Source: Bemisia tabaci
Lineage: Eukaryota > Arthropoda > Insecta > Hemiptera > Aleyrodidae
Length of the DNA: 64,000 bases
Assembly: GCF_918797505.1 (NCBI RefSeq)
Contig: NC_092794.1
Span: 34,524,122-34,588,121, forward strand
Direction of reading: 5' to 3'
In this document: piece by piece, positions 1 through 10,440 of the stretch
How positions within the stretch are numbered: position 1 is the first letter of the stretch
Layout of the letters: each line of letters starts with the position of its first letter
Made by a program: the position numbers and the translations under genes
The notes under the pieces: model-generated
The model's input: the letters and a program-made list of their open reading frames with translations, nothing else
Database searches by the model: none
Told to the model about the DNA's origin: nothing

Positions 1-1461
1 ATAGTCCAAGGCGCGCCAATTCCCTTGGGTCCAGGACTACCCGTCGCGATAGAGACGACCCTCGGGTACGTTCTCATGGGCCCAACGCCAACCATCGGCC
101 CCAACTCAAAGGCGCTGCTATCTTGCCTATTCACAAGAGATCAGACTCCGACTCCAAGTCTGCAGGCTGACCTCCGACACTTCTGGCAACTGGAGGAGCC
201 GAAGCCCCCGATTCCTTGCCAGGAGCCAGATGACCCGGCGGAGGTATCCTTTAGAGAGACCACTGAACGACTCGCCAACGGAAGGTTTCAGGTCCGACTC
301 CCATTTCGAGCCCCTCCTGAGTCTCTTGGAGAATCCTATAATCAAGCCACGCGCCGTTTCCACAATCTGGAAAAACGATTCAAGGCTCAACCAGCCTTTC
401 ATGAAAAGTACTCTCAGTTCATGCAAGGATATCTGGACTCAGGATTCATGAAACCCGCTCCACAAGGCGTTACGGATGAAGCTCACTATTTCATGCCACA
501 TCATGGCGTCTTCAAAGAAACAAGCTCCACCACCAAGCTCCGAGTTGTTTTCGACGCTTCCGCGAAAACTACTAGCGGGTGCTCACTAAATGACATCCTT
601 CATACCGGTCCCACTTTGTTGAAGGACATCAGGGACATCATTCTCGGTTTTCGGAGACACGCCACAGTACTTTCCGGGGACATACGCCAAAAGTATCTGC
701 AGGTAACGCTCCACCCAGAGGATCAACGCTACCATTTGGTCCTATGGCGATCCGACCCTAGTCAGCCTCTCAGGGTCTATCAAATGACCACGCTAACTTT
801 CGGCGTCTCCTGCTCCTCGTTCTTGTCATCGCGAGCCTTGATCCAACTAGCCACGGAGAACAAGGACAAATACCCTCTGGCCCCCGAGATTATCCTCGAA
901 GACACTTATGTTGATGATCTAGTGACCGGTGGCATCAACCCGAGTTGGGTATACAAGGCGCAACAGGAGCTCATTCAACTCCACGCGTTGGGCGGGTTTG
1001 ATCCCCGCAAATGGGTGAGCAATGAACCCAGCCTTCTCGAAGGGCTCAACCCCGAAAACCTAGAGGTCCCTCACATCAGGAGAGATCAACTTACGTCCTC
1101 ATTTGGAATCTTAGGACTACACTGGATCACAGCAGAAGACGCCATCTCCTACCAGGTTTGCACGACTCCACGTCCTCCGACCAAACGTGGGATGATCTCG
1201 GCAATCTCCTCAATATTTGACCCCTGCGGATACATAGCTCCCGTGGTATTCTTGGCTAAAACCTTCATTCAGCAGCTATGGTTAATGAAGATTGACTGGG
1301 ATGATCCCATCCCTCCGAATATCCAACGTCGTTGGGACGCCTTCGTTGTGGACGCGCTTGGAGGACCAAGCGCTTCCACATCTCGAATGCGTACGCCTGT
1401 AGCGGCGCCTCCCACCCACCGACGCTCCAATAACGCTCTTGGCATTTTGCGACGCCTGTGA
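1..1461 (+). pseudogene. pol: Bel/Pao retrotransposon pol: end of protease region plus reverse transcriptase (partial)
   Basis: The reading frame is open from base 1, so the protein began upstream of the window; the first Met at 25 is internal. The first ~20 residues (ending LGYVLMGP) resemble the end of the Bel/Pao protease region. The reverse transcriptase follows: KLRVVFDAS near residue 175, first catalytic Asp in SGDIRQKYLQ (D219, codon 679-681), FGVSCSSFLSSR near 265, and the catalytic YVDD box at residues 295-298 (from 907). It would copy element RNA into cDNA in cytoplasmic particles. The frame is lost around 1340-1440 and the stop is out of register with the RNase H that follows, so this copy is dead as read. 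Family assignment is firm from motif order; the exact clade is not resolved. Confidence 0.9.
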
Positions 1462-2037
1462 ACTTGGGCACAGTTGCGTGGTATACGCCCGGTCCTCCAA
1501 ACCGCCGCATCTTCCCGTGCTTGTCGCCGCAAAGACCAAGGTAGCTCCCCTACTAAGAGTCACCATGCCTCGCCTAGAGTTGTGCGGCGCGGCCCTCCTT
1601 TCGGCCTTGTTGCAACACCTCGTTAAGCAGCTCAAACCGCATTTTGAAATCGAAGGCCTGCACACTTGGACTGACTCCACCATCACGCTAGGATGGCTAC
1701 GAACGCCTCCCTACAAACTCAAGACATTTGTCGCCAATGGGGTCCCACGTACAAGAGGCTTTACCGGAGATGATATGGCACCACGTCCGGTCCAGCGAGA
1801 ACCCTGCAGACTGCGCCTCTAGAGGTATTCTGGCCAGTCAGATAGTCGATCACCCCCTCTGGTGGCACGGCCCCAAATGGTTGGAGGGAGATCAGGAGCA
1901 CTGGCCATCCCTTGGCGACCTGACCTTAGCGGAGTCCCTGCCTGAGCTGAAACCCAAGCTCAAAGTTCTCACCGCAGGACCCCCCCCCCCCCGTCTCCAT
2001 CCTTCCTGTCTTTTCCAGATTCTCTTGCTGGGACAAG
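1439..2037 (+). pseudogene. pol: Bel/Pao pol: RNase H domain, frameshifted
   Basis: Frame 2 from about 1439 gives FCDACELGHSCVVYAR, then AKTKVAPLLRVTMPRLELCG and TWTDSTITLGWL, the conserved blocks of the Bel/Pao RNase H that degrades the RNA strand of the hybrid. Around 1740 the homology moves to frame 3 (HVQEALPEMIWHHVRSSENP and ADCASRGIL, then WWHGPKWLEG). It is lost again at a run of 12 C at about 1981-1992, where the integrase frame takes over. At least three frame changes separate it from its neighbours. Either this is an old degraded copy or some shifts are sequencing errors at homopolymers; only the C run is an obvious error-prone site. Confidence 0.82.
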
Positions 2038-3482
2038 TTGATCCGCGTAATTGCTTATGTGCTACGATTCCGCACGAACGCCTCCAAAACGGCCACCACT
2101 GCAGTTGGTCCATTAGGCGTCACCGAAATTCTCGCCGCTGAGCGTGTGGTCATTCGCAAAATACAAATCGACTCCTTCGCAACCGAGTACCGACAAATCA
2201 CTCAAGGGCAAACGTGCAACCAGCGAATACAGCACCTTTCCCCATACATAGACTCCCACGGGCTCATTCGCGTTGGAGGGCGGCTCGCTAACTCCAAATT
2301 GAACCATGACCAGATGCATCCTTACCTGCTCCCACGCGACCATCCATTGGTACGGACTCTAGTCGAGACCCGCCATCGACGCGATCCCAGCCTCCATCCT
2401 GGACCGCAACAGCTTCTCGCCCTGATAAGTGAAAGGCACTGGATCCTTTCAGGCCGCAAGTTGGTAAGGAGCGTCGTGCGTCGTTGCGTCCCTTGCTTCA
2501 AGGCTCGGCCAAAGAACGAACCACCGCTGATGGGAGATTTACCGGCCCCACGCACGACTGAAGCTCTTCCCTTCTCCAACACTGGGGTAGACTACGCGGG
2601 ACCACTCCCCGCCAAGATCTATAAAACATGGAACGCGCGCCATATAAAGGTCTATCTTTGCATCCTCATATGCATGGCAACAAAGGCCGTCCATATCGAA
2701 GTGGCTGACGATCTGACCTCTGATTCTTTTATCGCAGCACTAAGGCGATTCGCGAATCGGCGGGGGAATCCTGAAAACATTTATTGCGACTGCGGCACAA
2801 ACTTCGTTGGGGCCGCCAACGAACTCAAGCGAGTTGTCCAGCAACTTCAGGCGCAGCTAAAAGACAGCGAAGCTCTTCGCTCACTCAAACCCGAGGTATC
2901 ACCTTCAACTTCAACCCACCGGGAGCCCCACACCAAGGGGGAATATGGGAAGCGGCGGTCAAGAGTGCCAAAACACACTTGGCGCGGGTACTGCAAGGCC
3001 ATACGCCAACTCTGGAAGAGTTCCGCACCCTCACCACAAACGTAGAAGCCATGTTAAACTCACGTCCTTTGACCCCGCTCTCAGACGATCCCAGCGACTT
3101 ACGACCGCTCACACCAGGGCACTTTTTGGTAGGTCGCCCCCTCCTGGCCATCCCATCGGTCCAACAACAGGAGAACATTTCCCGATTGAAAAGATGGCAT
3201 CGCATCCAAGCCATCTCTCAAGCCATCTGGCGTCGGTGGCATCAAGAATACCTCCGCACCTTGACATCCCGACGCAAATGGACAAAGGACAATGAATCTC
3301 TCACCAAGGGGACACTCGTCCTCATCGAAGCCCCAAACGCCTCACCTCTTCAATGGAGCTTAGGCCGAATAACCACCACTGTCGCGGGCAGGGACGGACG
3401 GGTCAGAGTCGCCACCGTTAAGACCGCCTCCAACAAGGAGTACACCCGTCCCGTTACCAAACTCTTCCCATTACCACTCTAA
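2038..3482 (+). pseudogene. pol: Bel/Pao pol: integrase and C-terminal domain, one frameshift
   Basis: Frame 1 from 2038 carries the zinc-binding head (two His, then RRCVPCFKA with the Cys pair) and the first catalytic Asp in TGVDYAGPL. The second catalytic Asp is in CDCGTNFVGA, where the family usually has a residue other than the first Cys. Homology then switches to frame 3 at about 2870-2890 and continues with NPPGAPHQGGIWEAAVKSAK, which holds the catalytic Glu. The C-terminal Bel/Pao domain follows (RPLTPGHFLVGRPL, RWHRIQAISQAIWRRWHQEY) and ends at the stop 3480-3482. It would insert cDNA into host DNA. The final 73 residues are repeated on the minus strand at 5971-6192. Confidence 0.88.
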
Positions 3483-3642
3483 AAAACACCTATCTCCTCT
3501 GCTTGTCCTTCCGCTCTTCCAACTCTCTTTCGATCACAACTCTTCTCATTGAGCCGACGTCTAACGCCACTTTTCTCCTTTCAGATGCCGTTATCTACCA
3601 TGGAGTTCTCGCTTAGCCCGATCCAGCTTTCCAGCGACGAAG
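3483..3642 (+). other. Junction between pol and downstream ORF
   Basis: This is a pyrimidine-rich tract ending in CTCCTTTCAG directly before an ATG (3585-3587). The arrangement looks like a splice acceptor placed on a start codon. The frame from that ATG reads about 28 residues before a stop; the longer repeat-bearing frame opens at 3643. No LTR could be identified here by eye. Confidence 0.4.
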
Positions 3643-4077
3643 ATGACCTGCTCGAACTCGTCCCAGACTAAGCTTCTTCTGCAGACCCCTCCCACGATCC
3701 GGGCCCTCATCGAGGAAGCAAAAACTCCGCCAAATACGTCACGAAAGGCCAAGCTCATCTCTCCCAAGGCCGCCTCATCTGACCCGACGAAGCGAAGGCA
3801 AACCAAACCACAGCTGATGACCAACAAGGGCCTGACCAAGCCCACCACCGCACTTCTGGCGACCGGCAAGGGCCTGACCAAGCCCACTACCGCACTTCTT
3901 ACGACCGGCAAGGGCCCGTCCGAGCCCACCACCGCGCTCTTGGCGACCGGCAAGGGCTCCACCAAGTCCGCCACCTCATCTCTGACGACCGGCACAGGCA
4001 AGCCCAAGAACTCTCTGCTGGCCCGCCCCATCCGCCGCCTGACGAGGCCTTCCCCATCACGTTCCTCTGCGAGCTAG
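3643..4077 (+). CDS. Lys/Pro/Thr-rich ORF with four 14-residue repeats, part of the retroelement
   Basis: A 144-residue ORF of very biased composition (Lys, Thr, Pro, Ser, Ala, Leu) follows pol. Residues 62-117 are four copies of a 14-residue unit of the type KGLTKPTTALLATG. After its stop another frame continues in similar style (AQKKLKSAMEAHIDSLGISK and on to about 4310). No domain was recognised. A low-complexity basic protein beside a Bel/Pao pol could be the N-terminal part of gag from an adjacent copy, or a third ORF of this element; the sequence does not decide. The minus-strand copy (5564-5950) keeps the repeat frame but has lost the first part by deletion. It may be non-functional. 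Confidence 0.5.
   Translation: MTCSNSSQTKLLLQTPPTIRALIEEAKTPPNTSRKAKLISPKAASSDPTKRRQTKPQLMTNKGLTKPTTALLATGKGLTKPTTALLTTGKGPSEPTTALLATGKGSTKSATSSLTTGTGKPKNSLLARPIRRLTRPSPSRSSAS
3826..3993 (+). repeat. 42-bp tandem repeat, four copies, in frame
   Basis: Units start at 3826, 3868, 3910 and 3952, each exactly 42 bp and so in frame. Each begins with AAGGGC and ends with GACCGGC. The fourth copy is the most diverged. Confidence 0.9.
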
Positions 4078-4463
4078 TCGCCAGCCCCGAGCAAGGAGGT
4101 CGTAGCCCGAGCGCAGAAAAAACTCAAATCTGCAATGGAGGCCCATATAGACTCTCTGGGCATTTCTAAACCCACTGCAGCAATAACCGGGAGCCCGAAG
4201 ATATCGACAATAGAAGTCGAAGTACAACAGATGGGCATCGACCCTCGACTATCTGTTATCAAGTCACCACTGCGTCTCCAACGGCCCAAGTTCGCATCCC
4301 CGTAGCAACTCAAACAGACCCCTGCCCCAAAGGAGAAGGCCACCCGCCCTGCTGCCTCCTCTGCCAGCAGGACTTCATCTACGTCGCTCCTACGCCCGTC
4401 CGACCAGCTAGAGAGCAGGCCCAACCCGAGCCCGTCGCTATCCTTCCCGAGCCCGGCGCTGTC

Positions 4464-5177
4464 TGTTCTTTCACAATTTCACTGTCCTTTTCCATAATCT
4501 CGAAAAAACGAATGAAAACGGCACAAACAAATTGCCACTGCACTGAGCGCGCGCACTCGAAAACTGTCGCTGGCGGGCGAAGTTGTCGCCGAATTCTGCG
4601 CGAGTCTCCCCGGTCCTCCCTGGTCGCTATGGTTACGGCATGAGTCGGACACCGACTAGACACTGTTACCAACAGGTTTTTAGTCATATTGTATCACTGA
4701 TGAAGGAAAACATTACGGGAGAGAAGTTACAGTGGGGATGAAGCTTGACACGCGTAACTCTCGGTATGATTTTTTCTTCAAAAAACGGTAGGCTGAATTT
4801 TTACTCCTCTCACGGAAAACGTCATAACTCGGTCAATTTTTGACCGATTTTGATGATCTTGGTCTTAATCGATACGTATTGAGTTGATCTTTAAAACGCG
4901 ACCAAGAAAAGATCGCTGCAATGATCAGTTCGGAAATTACAGCATTAGTCCACTTCTTTTTGGGACAGCCTATGTATGTAGAGATCAGAAGTAGAGATCA
5001 AAAATAGAGATCAAACAAACAAAGAGAAAGAACGTATTAAACATATCAAATTTGGTGCTTCAGGTGATGATTGATTGCACGTTTTAGCGATCTTTTTTGG
5101 GCCTTCGCGGCCTTTCTGGATAGCCATGCGGAGGTTTTGGTGCTGTTCGTCGAGAGGTCTGCGTTGGTTTCTTGCTG
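4464..5177. other. Spacer between the inverted retroelement arms
   Basis: This 714-bp stretch is unrelated to the arms. It is GC-richer at 4540-4630 and then AT-rich. A short degenerate tandem of the kind GTAGAGATCA lies at about 4977-5016. No coding signal was recognised. Confidence 0.5.
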
Positions 5178-6199
5178 GACAGCGCCGGGCTCGGGAAGGA
5201 TAGCGACGGGCTCGGGTTGGGCCTGCTCTCTAGCTGGTCGGACGGGCGTAGGAGCGACGTAGATGAAGTCCTGCTGGCAGAGGAGGCAGCAGGGCGGGTG
5301 GCCTTCTCCTTTGGGGCAGGGGTCTGTTTGAGTTGCTACGGAGATGCGAACTTGGGCCGTTGGAGACGCAGTGGTGACTTGATAACAGATAGTCGAGGGT
5401 CGATGCCCATCTGTTGTACTTCGACTTCTATTGCCGATATCTTCGGGCTCCCGGTTATTGCTGCAGTGGGTTTAGAAATGCCCAGAGAGTCTATATGGGC
5501 CTCCATTGCAGATTTGAGTTTTTTCTGCGCTCGGGCTACGACCTCCTTGCTCGGGGCTGGCGACTAGCTCGCAGAGGAACGTGATGGGGAAGGCCTCGTC
5601 AGGCGGCGGATGGGGCGGGCCAGCAGAGAGTTCTTGGGCTTGCCTGTGCCGGTCGTCAGAGATGAGGTGGCGGACTTGGTGGAGCCCTTGCCGGTCGCCA
5701 AGAGCGCGGTGGTGGGCTCGGACGGGCCCTTGCCGGTCGTAAGAAGTGCGGTAGTGGGCTTGGTCAGGCCCTTGCCGGTCGCCAGAAGTGCGGTGGTGGG
5801 CTTGGTCAGGCCCTTGTTGGTCATCAGCTGTGGTTTGGTTTGCCTTCGCTTCGTCGGGCCAGATGAGGCGGCCTTGGGAGAGATGAGCTTAGACGTCGGC
5901 TCAATGAGAAGAGTTGTGATCGAAAGAGAGTTGGAAGAGCGGAAGGACAAGCAGAGGAGATAGGTGTTTTTTAGAGTGGTAATGGGAAGAGTTTGGTAAC
6001 GGGACGGGTGTACTCCTTGTTGGAGGCGGTCTTAACGGTGGCGACTCTGACCCGTCCGTCCCTGCCCGCGACAGTGGTGGTTATTCGGCCTAAGCTCCAT
6101 TGAAGAGGTGAGGCGTTTGGGGCTTCGATGAGGACGAGTGTCCCCTTGGTGAGAGATTCATTGTCCTTTGTCCATTTGCGTCGGGATGTCAAGGTGCGG
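5178..6199 (-). repeat. Right arm of inverted repeat: inverted Bel/Pao 3' end
   Basis: This is the reverse complement of 3254-4463 with one internal deletion of about 188 bp near 5890. On the minus strand it encodes the last 73 residues of pol (5971-6192) and the 14-residue-repeat ORF (5564-5950). The outer edge at 6199 is abrupt and falls inside pol, with no terminal motif. This points to a rearrangement or template switch rather than insertion of a complete second element. Confidence 0.92.
5648..5815 (-). repeat. 42-bp tandem repeat, inverted copy
   Basis: This is the reverse complement of the array at 3826-3993, with the same four units and total length (168 bp). The repeat number has not changed since the inverted duplication arose. 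Confidence 0.88.
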
Positions 6200-8104
6200 A
6201 AAAATTGTCATTCTTCCGAGTAAAATCGGCTTTTCCGGCAAATAGGAGGGTAATGGAAAAAACGGAGATCATATTTGGATTCAGCGCCTTAAAATGCATA
6301 AAGGTTACCTAATGTTGTCCAGGAGACATTTTTTTATTTTGGTTTGTTGCACAGTATAATGTGGCATATAACGAATGATGGACATTAGCGGTTTTCGCAT
6401 GATTCGGACCACGCCCCCCCCCCCCCCCCCTGAAAGGGACTTCAAACCTAAGGAACAAACATTTTCACTACATTAATGAGCGTGTCTGACCTCCGAGAGT
6501 ACCTGTTTTAACCCAAAAATCTCAAAATTGAAAAAAATGGACATCAGCGGTTTTCGTACGAGCCGATTAAATTAGCAGACACGTCGGACGCCAGCGCCCC
6601 GGGCCCGGTTGCCGGTCGGCTAATCGCACCGGGCTCACGAAGGGGTGTTCCGCGAATTCATCGCCATGTTCAAGGGTCGCATACCCCGGCGGTCTTCTGG
6701 GACAGTCCCGTCGGTAATGAAGCTGGGTGGAGGGGCCGAAAATTGATGCTGTATTGGGCCGCGAACCGAGGGTCCGGCCTCAAAAGTTGAATCCCATGTC
6801 GATCCCTGAGCCAGCATCAAACCTCAGCATCAGCGCTTAATGCTGGCTCGGTCGGCACGCCAGCATTGAGCTTCAATGCCCGAAGCCGGCGCCGGCAGGT
6901 TGCGCGCATGAGGCGCGGCGCCGCATGCCCGCACGGCCGCTACCTGGGCATACGGCATTAATGCTGAAGCAACGAGTCGATGCTGTACGTCATAACCTCA
7001 TGAGGCGCCTCAAATGCCTGATTATGGCTGTAGGGGGGTGGGACTGGCACATGCGAGCAGTAGTTGCCGGAACTCGGTTTTCTCCCCGCTTTCAAAGCAA
7101 AAAAAAAAAAAAAAATATTCCTCGTTTTTACGCTTGATTTATATTATTGACCTCATTTTGAACCCTTTGTGTACCTTTCGCAAAATTACTTCTTACCCAC
7201 GCCGTCACCTTCAAAAGCTGCACGCATTGCAGCCCTCGACAAAAGCACGAGACGGCAATTAAGAAACAATACGGAGCTAAGAGTATGATTGGATGTATCA
7301 CGTAATACTCAAGGCGTCAGATGTACACGTAAAATACTGGCCTCGTCAGAGTGTATAAATATGAAAATCAACTGAATATCGCATTTTTCGGGCTAAAATG
7401 TTCAGTTAAGCCGGCAAAGCTCTTTAGCGGCTCAACAAAACCCTTTAACACCATATGTATATGAATCGACGCGTTATGGATTCCCGTTGTGCCTTTCCGC
7501 AATTTGAACTTTCACAAGTTTTACTGAAAAAAATTATTCGCTTTGCAAAATTTTGAAGGATCGGGAGCATCGATGTATCGATAAATCGAAATCTTCTAAT
7601 TTGATCTCGCATGAAATATCGATCAATCGATAGTAAATCGATTTCAGTTCGACCAATGAAGAGGATTCAGTTATCAGTCCCCGGTCCGTTCCGGTTCATT
7701 CCGTTTCGCACTTATTGTTTTGTTCAAAAACAAAAACAAAAATGCGTGGTGATAAATTCCAATATTGCTTGCTTTGAAGTGATTATCATTATTCGATAAA
7801 GTGATTATGGATGCTTTTAAAATTCATTAACGAGGTCAACTTAATAATCTGCTGTTTTATTTGCTGTTTTTGTTTTTATTGTTGTAATTTTGTTAATGCA
7901 CTTTGTCCGTGTATTTTATAAATAAATAAATAAATACATAAACTTTCTACAAGCTGAGTCAAATTTTTTCTGCTCACGGCAAAATTAAAGGCGCGACAAG
8001 CAGCACCAAAATTGGCGCTTTTTGTCCTAAGTTTCTTGTTTTCTGACGGAATGAATATTTCTTAAGAAAATATGAATTACACATAGTGTAACGACTAACT
8101 ATTG
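6200..8104. other. Non-coding stretch with C17 run, GC-rich patch and A17 run
   Basis: No gene was recognised. It holds a 17-C run at 6414-6430, a GC-rich patch at about 6575-6990 containing repeated ATGCTG/CAGCAT words in both orientations, a 17-bp poly(A) near 7101-7117, a cluster of ATCGAT-type palindromes at 7568-7640, and a short AATA microsatellite at about 7917-7936. It is plausibly intronic or intergenic debris. Confidence 0.4.
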
Positions 8105-8115
8105 TATTGTTACAT

Positions 8116-8271
8116 ACATAGATGAGAGCCGCTTAAACAGCGGTCTCTCGTGCCCCGCGACGCCTAACCGCCATAGTTCCTTGTCCTCCCGTAGGTCCTC
8201 AGTAATTTGGAGCGCCCTTGTTCCTTTTAAAGCCCCTTATTGCCCTTTCCTGGGCGTCTTCTTCACTTTGA
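8116..8271 (-). mobile_element. 5'-truncated RTE-like LINE, 3' end fragment, exact 11-bp TSD
   Basis: On the minus strand this encodes the tail of a non-LTR reverse transcriptase (…LREDKELWRLGVAGHERPLF), closely similar to the tail of the LINE at 9161-9588. The 3' end is a short TATGTATGT-like tail rather than poly(A), as in RTE-type elements. It is flanked by the exact direct repeat TATTGTTACAT at 8105-8115 and 8272-8282, which defines the insertion precisely. Confidence 0.82.
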
Positions 8272-8308
8272 TATTGTTACATTTTTCTATTGAACTCCAT
8301 TTTCTCAG

Positions 8309-8478
8309 GAAGTAAAGATGAACTTTTGCTACTTCAGGGAGTTAAATCGCGGAAGGAGATCTACGGTTGTCATTTTCCTTCACCCGATGGGACTGACGTC
8401 CCACTGAAATGCGTTTTTGAAGAAATGATCGATCCCCATCATTGCTTCATCTCCACAGATTTATTAATGTGCAAATGA
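8309..8478 (+). CDS. Candidate host 3'-terminal exon, function unknown
   Basis: A pyrimidine-rich tract ending TTTCTCAG (AG at 8307-8308) is followed by an open frame of about 56 residues: SKDELLLLQGVKSRKEIYGC, then HFPSPDGTDVPLKCVFEEMI and DPHHCFISTDLLMCK, stop at 8476-8478. Composition is protein-like (mixed polar and hydrophobic, three Cys, no low complexity) and no repeat in the window shares it. I do not recognise the protein. It lies on the strand opposite the Rab6 exon and just downstream of a LINE insertion. It could be a chance ORF behind a chance acceptor. Confidence 0.3.
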
Positions 8479-8545
8479 CGGCACGCTCCGGTATCAAGGT
8501 TCTGTGACAGAATCTTTTTTGCCTTGAGAGTCTCCAAAATGTATA

Positions 8546-8861
8546 CAGGGTGTTTCAGACCACCCGTACCAGGCCTTTTTCTCGGTTGGTTTAGGTCATA
8601 CGAAGTCGGAGACCGCGGGGTTGAATAGGGAATTGACCCCAAGAAATCCGAATTTCGTGGTCCCGAAACCCCCCCCCCCACCTCCCCTTGGGGGGTAAAG
8701 GGGGGGTCACGATGCTAAAAGTCACGGTTCCCGACCGAATTGCGGATAGATCGCATCAGATTTGAAATGCACGAAAAATTTCACGTGGAATTGACCCCTA
8801 AAAATCCAAAATCGGACTATCCAAGGCCCAAAAATGACCCCCTGAAGAGAGGACCAGTACC
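8546..8861 (+). mobile_element. End fragment of the CAGGGTGTT foldback family
   Basis: It begins CAGGGTGTTTCAGACCACC directly after TA (8544-8545) and matches the left end of the complete element at 59713-61842, including the G/C-rich block near 8670-8707. Homology stops after CAGTACC at 8861, where the 280-bp duplicated unit begins. The second arm is missing. Confidence 0.8.
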
Positions 8862-8866
8862 AGTTG

Positions 8867-9146
8867 TTATAAAATAGCTTTCCCTAATATACATTTGATA
8901 CTTCAAACGGACCAATTTGTTTTGATGACGTTTCCCGCTAAATCATGGGTTTTCCCAGGAAGGCAGCCTCTCTTCCCTCCCTGACTCCACTATTGCCAGA
9001 TAAGTTGCTTTTCCAGCACTGTTCTCGGTTCAAACCCATGTAAAATGTTCACATTTATCGCACAATCTGGCAAACCCTCGAGTGGAATAGAAAAAGGTGG
9101 AACTGTCTGAAAGGTGGAATCCTTCGAAGTTTATATTGATGACGAT
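8867..9146 (+). repeat. 280-bp direct duplication, copy 1
   Basis: It starts TTATAAAATAGCTTTCCCTA and ends TGATGACGAT. It is about 95% identical by eye and exactly equal in length (280 bp) to 9691-9970. A GGTTCAAACCC word at about 9028 resembles a tRNA B box, but no A box or tRNA fold is present. The two copies flank 544 bp that contain a LINE insertion. Confidence 0.88.
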
Positions 9147-9160
9147 GTTTTATTCTTTCT

Positions 9161-9588
9161 ACATACATAAAGTCGCTTTTATAGCGCCGCCTCGCGCTCT
9201 GCGACGCCCAATCGCCATTGCCCCCTATCCTCCCAGAGATCATCAGGCAATTGGCACCTTCTGATCTCCTCCTCCACCCCTTGTCGCCAACCTTTCACAG
9301 GACGTCCACGCCGTCGCCTTCCGGGAGGAACCCAATCGAAGACCTGCTTGGGCAACCGGTCGTCTGCCATCCTTCGCACATGTCCATACCAGACCAACTG
9401 CTTGGACCTGATATCGAGCACGATGTCCTTCTCCACACCCATTATCTCGCGTACTTTTACATTGCGGATACGCTCTCTTCTTGAGATGCCAGCAGACCTC
9501 CGCCAAAAGTCCATCTCAGTTGCCCTAAGCATGTCTTCAGTTCTTTTCTTGAGTTGCCAGACCTCACTCCCGTAAGTTACGATACTCA
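9161..9588 (-). mobile_element. 5'-truncated RTE-like LINE with reverse transcriptase C-terminus, 12-bp TSD
   Basis: A 136-residue minus-strand ORF (9179-9589) reads YGSEVWQLKKRTEDMLRATE, then LVWYGHVRRMADDRLPKQVF and GRRRRGRPVKGW. This is the conserved tail of insect endonuclease/reverse-transcriptase LINEs. The catalytic fingers and palm are absent, so it is a dead 5' truncation. The 3' end carries a TATGTATGT tail. The exact direct repeat TTTATTCTTTCT at 9149-9160 and 9589-9600 is the target-site duplication. RTE affiliation is inferred from the tail type and protein style. Confidence 0.87.
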
Positions 9589-9690
9589 TTTATTCTTTCT
9601 CATGGTGTAATTAATTGTATCCTCATTTCATTTCCTATCCCTTTCTTTTTTCCCCTTTTTTGTAGCATCTGTGTCCATTATCAATTATTA

Positions 9691-10440
<750 letters not shown>

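Larger units (their letters stand above)
3254..4463 (+). repeat. Left arm of 1.0-1.2 kb inverted repeat: pol end plus downstream ORF
   Basis: From CCGCACCTTGACATCCCG at 3254 to GCCCGGCGCTGTC at 4451-4463 the sequence is repeated in reverse complement at 5178-6199 with only a few substitutions per kb. The right arm lacks about 188 bp present here (about 3566-3751), which removes the start of the downstream ORF. Confidence 0.92.

Noticed and set aside
127..3295. Antisense and alternate-frame ORFs over the Bel/Pao pol
   Set aside because: They mirror the real pol frames and show no independent motifs.
3591..4031. Minus-strand ORF over the 42-bp repeats (and 5610-5963 plus)
   Set aside because: It is open only because the repeat length is a multiple of three; the plus-strand frame at 3643 is better supported by the downstream context.
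6575..6990. Bacterial-derived segment suggested by high GC
   Set aside because: No bacterial coding frame or motif was recognised; the repeated CAGCAT/ATGCTG words suggest a eukaryotic repeat instead.
9025..9040. Possible tRNA or SINE promoter (GGTTCAAACCC)
   Set aside because: No A box at the right distance and no cloverleaf could be drawn; kept only as a test for the 280-bp unit.
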